Below are positions 16,081 to 24,229 of a stretch of 33,692 nt of DNA, in pieces; position 1 is the stretch's first letter; every line of letters starts with the position of its first letter. The stretch covers positions 1-33,692 of the forward strand of contig JAIRQO010000049.1 in the NCBI GenBank assembly GCA_031256435.1, read 5' to 3'. The translations under genes and the position numbers were made by a program. The notes under the pieces are model-generated. The model saw only the letters and a list, made by a program, of their open reading frames with translations, did no database searches and had not been told where the DNA came from. The DNA is from Cellulomonadaceae bacterium (lineage in GTDB: Bacteria; Actinomycetota; Actinomycetes; Actinomycetales; Cellulomonadaceae).

Positions 16081-16422
16081 CTCCCCCGTTGCTCGGTGTC
16101 CAGGGAGGGTACGACGAGATCCTGCGATTCCGGCTACGCCTCCACGCAGGATGACGGGGGTTGGGATGGGGCAAGTGCTGGGTGGTTGAGCCAGCGAGCG
16201 TAGCGACCGTCGGTCGAAACCACATTGCCGCCACACCAAACCCGTGGTTTCGTCACGGGAGACAAGCTCCCGGCTCAACCGACGGGTGGTTTCCGGGTAC
16301 CCATCCTCGTCATGCTGCGGATGCCGTAGGCGTCTCGCAGTATCTCAAGGCTCGACGAGATCCTGCGATTCCGGCTACGCCTCCACGCAGGATGACGGGT
16401 GGGGTCAACCTTCACGGCGTCC
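16081..16422. repeat. REP-like repeats between the two toxin-antitoxin pairs
   Basis: This stretch has no gene. It contains family A (16111-16159), inverted family B (16184-16221), family B (16246-16280), an inverted A variant (16307-16350) and family A (16353-16400). The part 16107-16222 is repeated, with a single mismatch, at 17112-17227 on the other side of the VapBC pair. Confidence 0.85.
16107..16222. repeat. 116-bp direct repeat flanking VapBC, left copy
   Basis: It is composed of one family A and one inverted family B hairpin with a 25-bp linker. It is identical to 17112-17227 except for G versus A at 16165/17170. The copies are exactly 1005 bp apart. Confidence 0.9.
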
Positions 16423-16451
16423 TTGCGCGTTGCGCCGAGTGCAGGCATAAT
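16423..16451 (+). promoter_or_regulatory. Promoter of vapBC-like pair, probably leaderless
   Basis: A -35 TTGCGC (16423-16428) and -10 CATAAT (16446-16451) have the ideal 17-bp spacing. The ATG of the antitoxin follows 6 bases after the -10, so transcript and coding region should begin together. The box TGCAGGCAT occurs twice (around 16440-16459), spanning the -10 and start, and is a likely operator. Confidence 0.6.
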
Positions 16452-16457
16452 GCAGGC

Positions 16458-16688
16458 ATGACTACGTTGACCATCCGCCACGTCCCGGAGCAGGTGCATT
16501 CGGTCCTGAGTGCCAGGGCATCTCGCCGTGGGCAATCCGTTCAGCAGTACATGCTGGGCGAGTTGAACAGGATCGCGCAGCAACCCAGCCTTGATGACGT
16601 TCTGGACCAATTCTCGCATCGCACGGGTGGAAGGGCCGGTTTCAACCAGTCCGTTTCCATTCTTACCAGCGCCCGGTCCGCCCGATGA
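16458..16688 (+). CDS. FitA/VapB-like antitoxin
   Basis: 76 residues starting MTTLTIRHVPEQVHSVLSAR, the typical ribbon-helix-helix beginning of FitA/VapB antitoxins (a short strand, then two helices; SRRGQSVQQYMLGELNRIA). The C-terminal part (QPSLDDVLDQFSHRTGG) would wrap the toxin. The stop overlaps the toxin start as ATGA, the usual arrangement. The longer open frame upstream runs through repeats and is ignored. It likely represses its own promoter by binding the doubled TGCAGGCAT box. The whole module stands between two 116-bp direct repeats. Confidence 0.85.
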   Translation: MTTLTIRHVPEQVHSVLSARASRRGQSVQQYMLGELNRIAQQPSLDDVLDQFSHRTGGRAGFNQSVSILTSARSAR

Positions 16689-17083
16689 TTGTTGTTGATG
16701 CCTGCGTTGTAGCCAACGCCCTGGTGGATGACCACGCCGCCGGGAATGCGGCTCGCGCGCGTTTACGCGGGGAGGAACTCGCTGCCCCAGATCTGGTGAT
16801 GGTGGAAACAGCGGCGGTGTTACGCGGCCTGTGGCTGTCACGGCAAATCTCCCAGGAACGACATAGCGAGGCGGTGATAGCACTGGAAACCCTGCCCATG
16901 GAGCTGGCTCCTACGCGGTTGTTCCTCAAACGTGGGTATTCTCTCCGCCACAACGTCACCTCGTACGATTCCTGCTACATTGCACTAGCCGAAATCCTCC
17001 AATGTCCACTAGTCACCGCCGACGCCCGCATGGCCCAAACTCCGGGCGCCACCTGCAACTTTGAGGTGCTTACCGATGAGTGA
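16685..17083 (+). CDS. PIN-domain ribonuclease toxin, VapC-like
   Basis: A 132-residue PIN domain. The acidic residues that hold the metal ions are all seen: Asp5 in VVDACVV, Glu41 in VMVETAAV, Asp95 in SYDSCYIALAE and Asp113 in VTADARM. VapC toxins cleave tRNA or rRNA and are held inactive by the co-encoded antitoxin. It overlaps the antitoxin gene by 4 bp (16685-16688). Nothing suggests inactivation. Confidence 0.92.
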   Translation: MIVVDACVVANALVDDHAAGNAARARLRGEELAAPDLVMVETAAVLRGLWLSRQISQERHSEAVIALETLPMELAPTRLFLKRGYSLRHNVTSYDSCYIALAEILQCPLVTADARMAQTPGATCNFEVLTDE

Positions 17084-17111
17084 GCTTGGGTCAGGCGTCT
17101 CGCAGGAATGT

Positions 17112-17227
17112 GGGTACGACGAGATCCTGCGATTCCGGCTACGCCTCCACGCAGGATGACGGGGGTTGGAATGGGGCAAGTGCTGGGTGGTTGAGCCAGC
17201 GAGCGTAGCGACCGTCGGTCGAAACCA
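17112..17227. repeat. 116-bp direct repeat flanking VapBC, right copy
   Basis: Matches 16107-16222 at 115 of 116 positions and begins 29 bp after the toxin stop. Recombination between the copies would remove exactly 1005 bp containing both genes of the pair. Confidence 0.9.
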
Positions 17228-17241
17228 GGATGCGTCGCCGG

Positions 17242-17363
17242 GGTTTCAACACCCGATTGAGGTGAACACCGGAGAATGCGTGCATTCTCATGGTTGACCC
17301 GATTGAGTGGTGTTGAAGAGCGAAGCGAGGAGCACCGTCGTGCCTGACGGCACTGGCTCAACC
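17242..17363. repeat. Family D composite repeat, copy 2
   Basis: GGTTTCAACAC to GGCTCAACC with the internal hairpin GAGAATGCGTGCATTCTC. It is homologous to 7193-7315. A partial family A end (CAGGATGACGG) follows near 17383, so 17084-17402 contains repeats only. Confidence 0.8.
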
Positions 17364-17402
17364 GCCCGAACATCACAGCAGGATGACGGAGGTGTGGTTT
17401 CC

Positions 17403-17720
17403 GGGGTCCCCGCAAAGTATCGGAGCGTAGCGAAGAACTTTGTGGGGAGACTTACGGGGTCCCCGCAAAGTATCGGAGCGTAGCGAAGAACTTTGTGGGG
17501 AGCCTTACGGGGCCCCCGGAAAGGACCCGGGCGGAGCGAAGAAGTTTGTGGGGGGACTTCCGGGGTCCCCGAAAAGTATCGGAGCGTAGCGAGGAACTTT
17601 GTGGTGTGATTTACGGGGTCCCCGCAAAGTATCGGAGCGTAGCGAAGAACTTTGTGGGGAGACTTACGGGGTCCCCGGAAAGTATTGGAGCGTAGCGAAG
17701 AACTTTGTGGGGAGACTTAC
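17403..17720. repeat. Six tandem 53-bp hairpin repeats (family C array)
   Basis: Units start at 17403, 17456, 17509, 17562, 17615 and 17668, with a period of exactly 53 bp. Each unit begins GGGGTCCCCGCAAAGT, has the linker ATCGGAGCGTAGCGA and ends AACTTTGTGGGGAGACTTAC. CCCCGCAAAGT can pair with ACTTTGTGGGG in a unit, giving 11 pairs with one G-U. Unit 3 is the most diverged and unit 4 has a damaged right arm. On the minus strand the array directly follows the last secreted-protein gene, and its stop TAA is read from the end of unit 6. The plus-strand frames across it are repeat artefacts. Confidence 0.95.
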
Positions 17721-18604
17721 GGGGCCATGGTGCAGGACGCGGAGACGGTGATGACACCGAGTACGCCGGAGAGCGTGGCGCTGAAGGTTGCGGTCACGGG
17801 TGGGGACTGCCAGCCTCCCGGCCCCACGGCCACTACGGAGACAGTTCCCGAAGCCTTGTGTGAACCAGTTAAACCTGAGGCGTAGTTCACGCCCCAAGCA
17901 ATGCCCGTCACGGTGGGATTCAAGTTGATGGTGGTACTACCGGCGGTTGACACCGCGGGAGACTGGGACATGGGCACAAAGGACATGTTGGCGTCCGTGG
18001 ACCCTCCGTGCGAGGTAGTGGTGTTGTCCCACAGTTTCAACCCTGATCCAGATTGTGAGGAGCCCGATCCGTTGGTCCCTGTCAACCGCCACTTGGTTCC
18101 GTCACCATTGGCATTCGTTTGCCAGGTAAGGCTTGATGATCCTCCGGAGTTGGTGGAGAAGGTCACCAAATAGTGATCAATGCGGTTCACCGAGTTCTGG
18201 GAGGTATCCCAGTGCATGGCCCACGGCTGACCACCACTGGAGATGGCAATCATATTGGAGCCGTTGTATCCGGATTGGCATGCTCCACCGTTGATGTTCA
18301 CTTTGGGAACGGTGGCGGTGTCAATACATCCGGTGGTCAACGTTGCGGTGTCCGGCGTGGTGTCCGTAATGGCGTCTGCGCGCATTCCGGACATTCCCGC
18401 TAGTGCCAATGCGGCGCTGAGGGAAACGGTGACCAGGCGACGACGCAGCGACGAGCGCCGCAGCGTGGGGGCGGCGGTGTGGGTGGCGGGAGCGTGGTGC
18501 CGTGGTTTCGACACGGACACAAGGTCCGGCTCAACCGACGGCATGGCCTCAACCGGCAGCATGGACTCAACCGGCGGGAATTCATTCAGGTGTTCAGTCA
18601 TCAT
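17717..18604 (-). CDS. Exported protein with one module A domain (last gene of surface operon)
   Basis: 295 residues. A 55-residue cytoplasmic-type N-region rich in Pro and Glu (PVESMLPVEAMPSVEPD) precedes RRRLVTVSLSAALALAGMSG, the export segment. The mature part (GCIDTATVPKVNINGG ... NRIDHYLVTFSTNSGG ... VTGIAWGVNYASG ... TVSASCTMAP) matches the central part of the next two proteins; I call this module A. It ends just after the module's final Cys, where the paralogues continue into module B. The stop lies in the 53-bp repeat array. One family B hairpin (18502-18534) is translated within the N-region as SVEPDLVSVSKPRH. GGGGAGG precedes the start, and the gap to the upstream gene is 9 bp. Confidence 0.75.
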   Translation of the reverse strand: MMTEHLNEFPPVESMLPVEAMPSVEPDLVSVSKPRHHAPATHTAAPTLRRSSLRRRLVTVSLSAALALAGMSGMRADAITDTTPDTATLTTGCIDTATVPKVNINGGACQSGYNGSNMIAISSGGQPWAMHWDTSQNSVNRIDHYLVTFSTNSGGSSSLTWQTNANGDGTKWRLTGTNGSGSSQSGSGLKLWDNTTTSHGGSTDANMSFVPMSQSPAVSTAGSTTINLNPTVTGIAWGVNYASGLTGSHKASGTVSVVAVGPGGWQSPPVTATFSATLSGVLGVITVSASCTMAP

Positions 18605-18613
18605 GCACCTCCC

Positions 18614-19954
18614 CTAGCTTCCCGAGATGATGGGCGTAGCGGTGAAGTCCACTTCAAGATCGTTCTCGCTCATGCCTTGAGTAGCAGTGGAATCCAACCC
18701 GATCTCTACACACATGGTCTTGGTAGTCTGCGTGTCATCGCCCGTCCATTTCACCGGAATGGGTGTCCCAATGGCAGCCACCGCTGACGTCCCTAGCGAA
18801 CCGGAATATTGGAGCGTCCCACCGGTATCACAGGTGTTGGTGGTCAGATTGTAGGAGTAGGCGTACACAGCGCCGTCATCCCACTTGGGGTTTCCGCCCA
18901 CGGCGGTGGTATTGATGAGGATAGAAGACCCATCGGTCACCTTGTCTCCGTCATACGTATATATCTTTGCCGTTAACCCTGAGGTCTCAGCCTTCATGGT
19001 GGCAGTCAGGTTAAAGTCCTGTGAGCCGTTGTTGTGCAAGATGTAGGCCTGTGCCACTGTTTCACCGGGCATCATGGCGCCCGCCGCCCAGCCGCAATCG
19101 TGATAGATGCAGGCGTCCGTGGAGTTGGCGTCACCACACGTCCCGGACAGTTGGAGCGCTCCGGAGGCGCGTCCGATGGTGAGGTCCGTGATGGGCGTGG
19201 TGATGAAACACGTCACGGAACCCGCCGCAGCGTTGGGGTCATACTTGAACGTCCACTGGACCTGGAACACACCGGACACCCACGTGAGGTTAGTACCAGA
19301 ACCAGAATCCGTACTCGGCGAACCCACCGCGCGGATGTTGGTATACCCGGAGATGGTGTCCCCGTTACCAATGGCGTCCGTTCCACCCGTGGTGACCGTG
19401 GCGGTGTTGAACCCCCAGGCCACGCCGGTGGCGCTGTTGGGAAGGGTGTAGGTCACCGCTCCGTCGGACGGCGTGGTGGGAGGTGCGGGCTGAGCCGTGT
19501 TATCTGCCGGGGTGAAGGTCATGGACGTGGTGTCCCAGGTCACGGCTTGGTCCGTTTTGTTGGGAGTTACCCCCGAGTTATTGTCCAACCAATCGGACGT
19601 GGCCACCGAGTCACCTGCCACGGCGTTTCCATCGGCGTCAGCGATGGAACTGATGGCGTGTGTCACGGAATAGTGGTCAATGGAGGTGCCGTGAATGTCC
19701 GTCTCATAGTTGGAATCAAACGGATCATTCCAGGCTACGGCAAACATAGAGCCCACCACGGTGTTCCCGGCATTTCCCGTAGGACACATACCCGGCTTGG
19801 TTCCGATTCCGGGGATGATGCCCGCCGTCATGGACTTGGGAGAGGACGTGACCGTGGCGATGTCACCGGTGACGGCCATGGCCACCAAGGCTCCGGCTCC
19901 AGCCATGGCCAGAGAGGTGAGTCCAATCAGAACTGCGCGTCTCAACTTCTTCAT
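18614..19954 (-). CDS. Exported two-module protein, TasA/SipW-substrate-like
   Basis: 446 residues. The signal segment is short: MKKLRRAVLIGLTSLAMAGAGALVAMAV followed by TGDIATVTSSPKSMTAG, like the SipW-processed TasA/camelysin group. Module A (about 45-235) has IDHYSVTHA, GVAWGFNTATV and GSVTCFITTPITDLTI. Module B (about 250-446) has MMPGETVAQAYILHNNGSQDFNLTATM and ends EVDFTATPIISGS; its PGE...N-x-G-S/T pattern is typical of TasA-like beta-sandwich proteins. Several Cys pairs suggest disulphides outside the cell. A strong AAGGGGAGG precedes the ATG, and the gap from the upstream gene is 11 bp. A role as a matrix or fibre subunit is inference; no signal peptidase gene is in the window. Confidence 0.75.
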   Translation of the reverse strand: MKKLRRAVLIGLTSLAMAGAGALVAMAVTGDIATVTSSPKSMTAGIIPGIGTKPGMCPTGNAGNTVVGSMFAVAWNDPFDSNYETDIHGTSIDHYSVTHAISSIADADGNAVAGDSVATSDWLDNNSGVTPNKTDQAVTWDTTSMTFTPADNTAQPAPPTTPSDGAVTYTLPNSATGVAWGFNTATVTTGGTDAIGNGDTISGYTNIRAVGSPSTDSGSGTNLTWVSGVFQVQWTFKYDPNAAAGSVTCFITTPITDLTIGRASGALQLSGTCGDANSTDACIYHDCGWAAGAMMPGETVAQAYILHNNGSQDFNLTATMKAETSGLTAKIYTYDGDKVTDGSSILINTTAVGGNPKWDDGAVYAYSYNLTTNTCDTGGTLQYSGSLGTSAVAAIGTPIPVKWTGDDTQTTKTMCVEIGLDSTATQGMSENDLEVDFTATPIISGS

Positions 19955-19965
19955 GATTCCTCCCC

Positions 19966-21570
19966 TTACGCTGGCGTGGCCGTGAAGAACAGGGACATGG
20001 ACGGGGCGCCAGCGGAGTCCGTCAGCGCCGTGCCCTGGTGAGCGTTATTCCACCGGGCGGCCTCACCGTACTGCGCCACACCGTCAGGGGAGATCTGATC
20101 CGTCATCCTGAAAATCATGCACAGGGTGTACACATCACCCGGCTTGATGACTACACCGCTACCCAGAGCCCCCGAACCCGAACCCAGGATGGACTTGGGG
20201 GTGGTCCAGATTTCCACCTTGGAGGCTTCAGCCGTGCGTGTAGCCCCGGACGGTGCTGCAGCGCACGTCCCAGTGCGCATGGTCAGGGCATGAGGAGCAG
20301 CGGGCAGCACGATGTTGGTGGCCGTGGGAGCCACGTCCGCCTTAGAGTTGCAGGCCACGCCTGCCGAATCGATGGTGGTGCCGTTGCAGGTGCCAGTATC
20401 CACAGTGTTGGTGGACATGTCCCCGTTATAGGAGAAGGTGTCCATTTCAATACCGAAGTCTCGTGGCGTACTGAGGGTGGCGCCTAGCGTGAAGTTGGTG
20501 CTTCCTGCGTTGCGGAACACCACTTCACGGGAGAAACTCTCCCCGGGGAGCGCTTGGGCAAACATCCAGTCCCCATCCACCCAAGTTCCTGCGTATCCCG
20601 CCAAGTGTTGGCCATTGGTGGTGTAGATGGGATTCCCATTTTCATCTTTGGTCACAGTGGTCACCGAGCCGCCCACCGTGATGTCCACCACGGCAGCGGA
20701 CAGGGTGCAACTCACAGAACCCGTTCCGCCGCTTGAAGACGGGTATGTCACGGTCCAGTTGAACTGCTTGCTGGCAGTGACTACCTGGTCACCCCACGTC
20801 ACCGAACTTGTCCCCCCAGACCCGCTATTCGCGGTGGTTTGGGATGCATTGATGGTGATGGTTCCGGAGAAGGTCCGCGTTCCCGAGGTGGTGTTCTTCA
20901 CGGCAATCCCCCACCGCGCCTGGGAGAGACCCGTCACGTTAAGGTTTTGCGAGACGCTAAAGGGAAGGCTGCCTGTGTAGTGCGCTGGACCTGCCATGTA
21001 GGTGTAGGCACCTCCGGTGGAAGCATCCGTGGCACTGGTATTGTTCCAGCAAGGACCCTTGGCACTGTTAGACGGCAGGATCAGGGCCTCGTTGTTCCCC
21101 ATGTCCCAACACGCCGTGTTCTTAGTGTTGTAGTTGGTGGAGCCGCCGTAGTTCCCCTGTTGAGGAACGAGATTGTTGGCCAGCATGTTGGCCGTTGCCC
21201 AGTCACTCATGACCATGCCGGTCCCGCCATCCGAGGTCAACGTGAGCGTGGCGTTATACGTCACTCCCGCTTGTGGCGGGTAGGACCAGAGCAGGGCTAA
21301 ATCATTCACTCCTTGAATGACGGCTCCAGCCGAACTCCCGCCCCCGGAAGGCACCCCCGAGTCAATGCACATCAGGTTGTCCAGCAGGTCCCCGTTGTTC
21401 ACGTTGGAGGAGTTCACCTCGGCGGCCTCCGCCCAATACGCCTCGGCAGCGGGTGCGTTGGCCGTGTCCACCACAATGTCCGTGGCGGCAATGAGCCCCA
21501 ACGTGGTGAGCGTCACGGCAGCGAAGGCCACGGCGCGGCGAGGGAAACGGACTGAGGTGAGAGAAGTCAT
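19966..21570 (-). CDS. Exported two-module protein, largest of the surface operon
   Basis: 534 residues. The export segment is VAFAAVTLTTLGLIAATDIVV, followed by APAAEAYWAEAAEV, where the aromatic residue after a small-residue cleavage site resembles SipW-type substrates. The first part includes a unique region with CIDSGVPSGGG and YPPQAGVTYNATLTLTSDGG. Module A is seen in LSQARWGIAVKNTT ... GSVSCTLSAAVVDITVGG. Module B is seen in QALPGESFSREVVFRNAGSTNFTLGATL, ending MSLFFTATPA. Its ATG overlaps the upstream stop as ATGA (21567-21570), so the two are translationally coupled. The architecture matches the next gene (446 residues), so these are paralogues. Confidence 0.75.
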   Translation of the reverse strand: MTSLTSVRFPRRAVAFAAVTLTTLGLIAATDIVVDTANAPAAEAYWAEAAEVNSSNVNNGDLLDNLMCIDSGVPSGGGSSAGAVIQGVNDLALLWSYPPQAGVTYNATLTLTSDGGTGMVMSDWATANMLANNLVPQQGNYGGSTNYNTKNTACWDMGNNEALILPSNSAKGPCWNNTSATDASTGGAYTYMAGPAHYTGSLPFSVSQNLNVTGLSQARWGIAVKNTTSGTRTFSGTITINASQTTANSGSGGTSSVTWGDQVVTASKQFNWTVTYPSSSGGTGSVSCTLSAAVVDITVGGSVTTVTKDENGNPIYTTNGQHLAGYAGTWVDGDWMFAQALPGESFSREVVFRNAGSTNFTLGATLSTPRDFGIEMDTFSYNGDMSTNTVDTGTCNGTTIDSAGVACNSKADVAPTATNIVLPAAPHALTMRTGTCAAAPSGATRTAEASKVEIWTTPKSILGSGSGALGSGVVIKPGDVYTLCMIFRMTDQISPDGVAQYGEAARWNNAHQGTALTDSAGAPSMSLFFTATPA

Positions 21571-22598
21571 GATCTGGGCACCTGCACTGCGGTAAAGGAG
21601 AAGGTGAGCGTGGGCGCAGAAGCGCCTTGAAGCGTGGCCGGCGGATTAGCCGCCACCGGCAGTTCAATCAGGAAGCACATCCAATACCACCCGCCCGGCT
21701 GGATCACACCGGTGGTGTTCTGAGCACCAGAGGCGGAACTGGTGGCATCCGTGGGTGCGGGAAGTTTCAAATCGAGTGGCGAGGGAGTCAGTGCGCCGCG
21801 GGTGAACTGCGGCGTGATGCCCGACGAACTGGAGCAACTCCCCTTCCGCACCCCAATCCAGGCGGGATTGGGAGGTGAGGCAGGGGTGTAGTTGGTCATG
21901 CCACTGGACTGTTTGTACTGGTTGACCGCCTTCACATCTGCGGTGCTGGGAGCCGCTGAGGCACCCGCCACCACGGCGGCACTCGCTCCCACATACGGCG
22001 TGATTTTCAGGTAACTATCGGTGCAGGATGTGGTGGTGCAGTACGGGTTACCGCTTTGGGTGTTGATGCTGCCGTCCTGGTTCAAGCCTTGGGACGTTTG
22101 CACGGAACCTTGCACGTAGAACGGGGATGTTCCCGTGTTCACAATGGCGTACTGGACGGCAAAACTCTCCTCCGGGAACACGTTTTCAAATTCAAACGCC
22201 TTGTCAATGAACACCGGACCCTTGTCTGATTCCAACCACACGTTCATGCCCGCTTGACTCACCAACGCCGTGTCCAAATACCCGGCCGTCAGCGTGCTCC
22301 CCCCCGGTTGTCCGCTGAAAACGAACGTCCAGTACCCGTAGGCCAACCCGCCTCCAGCCACCAGACCGAGTGCTACCGCTCCGGCAAGAATCCACCGGCG
22401 ATACCGCTGAATAGTGGAATTGGACTTGAGTGAGCGCACCACGCGGCTGAACAGCGTGGGACGAGTGGAATTCGTAGAAAATACAGCGGCATCAGCCGGT
22501 TCATTCCCCGACGACGATGCGGTGGCCCCCGCGCTCGTGATGCCGGGTGCCGTGGCGGCGCGCGAGGACTCCTCCTGCGAGCGTGGCTTCCGCATCAT
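21567..22598 (-). CDS. SipW-dependent-type exported protein with module B only
   Basis: 343 residues. A 75-residue polar N-region leads to RRWILAGAVALGLVAGGGLAYGYWTFVFSG, the typical end of a SipW-type signal (Tyr-Trp-Thr shortly after the hydrophobic stretch), then GGSTLTAGYLDTAL. The mature part has ENVFPEESFAVQYAIVNTGTSPFYVQGSV and ends LTFSFTAVQVPRS, which is module B; a Cys pair (PYCTTTSC) lies in an insert. It heads the tight four-gene run. A promoter is proposed 80 bp upstream. Confidence 0.75.
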   Translation of the reverse strand: MMRKPRSQEESSRAATAPGITSAGATASSSGNEPADAAVFSTNSTRPTLFSRVVRSLKSNSTIQRYRRWILAGAVALGLVAGGGLAYGYWTFVFSGQPGGSTLTAGYLDTALVSQAGMNVWLESDKGPVFIDKAFEFENVFPEESFAVQYAIVNTGTSPFYVQGSVQTSQGLNQDGSINTQSGNPYCTTTSCTDSYLKITPYVGASAAVVAGASAAPSTADVKAVNQYKQSSGMTNYTPASPPNPAWIGVRKGSCSSSSGITPQFTRGALTPSPLDLKLPAPTDATSSASGAQNTTGVIQPGGWYWMCFLIELPVAANPPATLQGASAPTLTFSFTAVQVPRS

Positions 22599-22681
22599 TG
22601 CAGCACCCTGATTTCTTCCGGCGGTCCGGCGTTGGACACAAAGGTTGTGGCGTGCTGTCAGCAGAGACCAGCACGTCTCCT

Positions 22682-22710
22682 AGTATGCCCGAATTCCCCT
22701 GAATTGACAC
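22682..22710 (-). promoter_or_regulatory. Candidate promoter of the four-gene surface operon
   Basis: On the minus strand, -35 GTGTCA (22705-22710) and -10 CATACT (22682-22687) are spaced by 17 bp; each matches the consensus at 4 of 6 positions. The transcript would carry a leader of about 75 bases with an inverted repeat CGTGCTG/CAGCACG. The candidate fits the 166-bp gap before the first of the four genes. Confidence 0.4.
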
Positions 22711-22764
22711 ATCGCGGCGCTGTGATCTCAGACACGTTCTGAAACCGTAACTTTTGGGCGGGGA

Positions 22765-23688
22765 TTAGCCGTTGGGGTTGTCCTGCGTGAGGTTCACGGT
22801 GACGGTGCCGAGCACGCTGGTGTCAGCGGTGACGGCGTCTGTGAGATCGCGAGATTGGCCAGCAACGTATTTGGTAGTGGAGTCCAGGGGCTTCACCGTG
22901 GACTGCGTGGCGTTATCGGCACCCGTGATGGCCTTAGGCGTGCTCACGGCCCCAACGTACGGGAACGTCACCTGGACGGTGATGGCAATGGGATAGTGCG
23001 ATTGGCCGCTCATATCCGCACTAATGGGGAAGGTGGTCCCGGTAGCGGTGGTGCCCGAGGGGTTGTCCGGCGTGGTCACCGTGGTGGCTACCTGGACATA
23101 CGGGTTGGGGCCCAGCGTGTTGGTCCCCTGGACCCACACACCGTGACCTTGGGATTGCCACATGGCCTGGGTGGCGCCCGGGAGGCCGGAAATGGTGCCC
23201 GTGGCGTGCAGGTGATCGCCCGCGGTGATGATGTCCGCGGTGCAGGTGCTGGTCACCACGTCACCGGGAATGAGGTCCGTGACCGGTTGCTTATCCGCTT
23301 GCTTGCCGGGGAGGTTGTACACCCACGGGGTGCAGCTGGAATCATCGGCCAGGGCAAAGGCGCCCGAGTTAAGCGAGGGGGCGGTCATGCCAGCCTGATG
23401 GTTCCACATGGCCATGGTGGTGGCGGTGGAACTGAAGGCGAGGAAGGCGCCCACGGTCACGGCAGCCAGGGAGGCTACCGGTTTGATGCTGCGGGGTTTG
23501 CGGGTTTGGGTTGTGGCTTGGGCTGCGTGAGCCTGGGAGATGCGTGCGTGGGAGATGCGGGCGTGGCGTGGGCGCGCGCCGATGCGTCCGGCTGCGGCGC
23601 CTGGAGTCACACTCTGGGGCGCGCCGAACGCGGGCACCGGAAAGGCGGGAACCTCGGTGCTCCACTCGGGAATCTGTTGCATGTCCAC
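22765..23688 (-). CDS. Alternate-signal exported protein (TIGR04089-like)
   Basis: 307 residues beginning at GTG (23688) or, two codons later, ATG (23682). A long basic N-region of about 75 residues contains the tandem ARISHARISQAHAA. It is followed by SLAAVTVGAFLAFSSTATTMAMWNHQAGMTA. The Met-Trp-Asn after a hydrophobic stretch and the ensuing LNSGAFAL are the pattern of the actinobacterial alternate-signal exported proteins, relatives of SipW substrates. The mature part has a Cys pair (SSCTPW, STCTAD) and beta-rich repeats; I recognise no further domain. It is 166 bp upstream of the four-gene operon on the same strand and very likely belongs with it. Confidence 0.7.
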   Translation of the reverse strand: MDMQQIPEWSTEVPAFPVPAFGAPQSVTPGAAAGRIGARPRHARISHARISQAHAAQATTQTRKPRSIKPVASLAAVTVGAFLAFSSTATTMAMWNHQAGMTAPSLNSGAFALADDSSCTPWVYNLPGKQADKQPVTDLIPGDVVTSTCTADIITAGDHLHATGTISGLPGATQAMWQSQGHGVWVQGTNTLGPNPYVQVATTVTTPDNPSGTTATGTTFPISADMSGQSHYPIAITVQVTFPYVGAVSTPKAITGADNATQSTVKPLDSTTKYVAGQSRDLTDAVTADTSVLGTVTVNLTQDNPNG

Positions 23689-23850
23689 GGGTCAATCGTG
23701 TCCTGTGGCGCCCCGAATAGCCAGAGTTTCGCGTGAAATAGGGGGCCTAATGTGGCCAAGACCACTGGCGCAGAACCGACGCTGTGAACGGGGTCACACT
23801 CCGGTGGCGGTTGGGGCCTGCGCCTGGGTGAGGCCGGTCACACCGTGCGT

Positions 23851-24064
23851 TCTGGGTCCGGCTGGGGTGCTCCTTCGCCCATCCTGGGTCCGGCTGGGGT
23901 GCGTTACAAGCATCCTGGGTCCGGCTGGGTGCTCCTTCCTGACCCTGGGTCCGAATCAAGTGCCCACTCCACATCCTGGGTCCGGTTGACATGCCTAAAG
24001 AGGCTCATTGGGTAAGTTTTCCGGACCCAGGATCGAAACCGCGCACCCCATCCGGACCCAGGAT
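23851..24064. repeat. 31-bp-period mirrored array, left of the AbiEi/Vsr-like gene
   Basis: Five forward units with core CCTGGGTCCGG start at 23851 (TCTGGG variant), 23883, 23914, 23944 and 23975, so the period is 30-32 bp. A unit is about 22 bp (ATCCTGGGTCCGGCTGGGGT then GC) with 8-9 bp of variable spacer. After the linker CCTAAAGAGGCTCATTGGGT the core is inverted (CCGGACCCAGG) at 24021 and 24052, again 31 bp apart. The interval 23689-24229 has no other feature. Confidence 0.9.
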
Positions 24065-24229
24065 GCCGGCCTTCGTCGCAACTTCAACGAAGCGGCCCCT
24101 TCGTCGCGTGTGGGGTGCCACCAGCCAGAACGCCTCTCAAATCATTGCGCTTTCACTCAAGACCACGCGATCGTCTCAGCGGGCGAGACGGCAAACTGTC
24201 CTCGGCGGGAATTAGTGTGGAATGGCCCC

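Noticed and set aside
17495..17695. 66-residue frame with repeated PAKYRS-VAKNFVG
   Set aside because: It is produced by reading through the 53-bp array; each unit gives the same peptide and no start signal is present.
23991..24215. Small ORF MPKEAHWVSFPDP... in the left array centre
   Set aside because: The ATG becomes ATA in the otherwise conserved right array, and the frame continues through repeat units.
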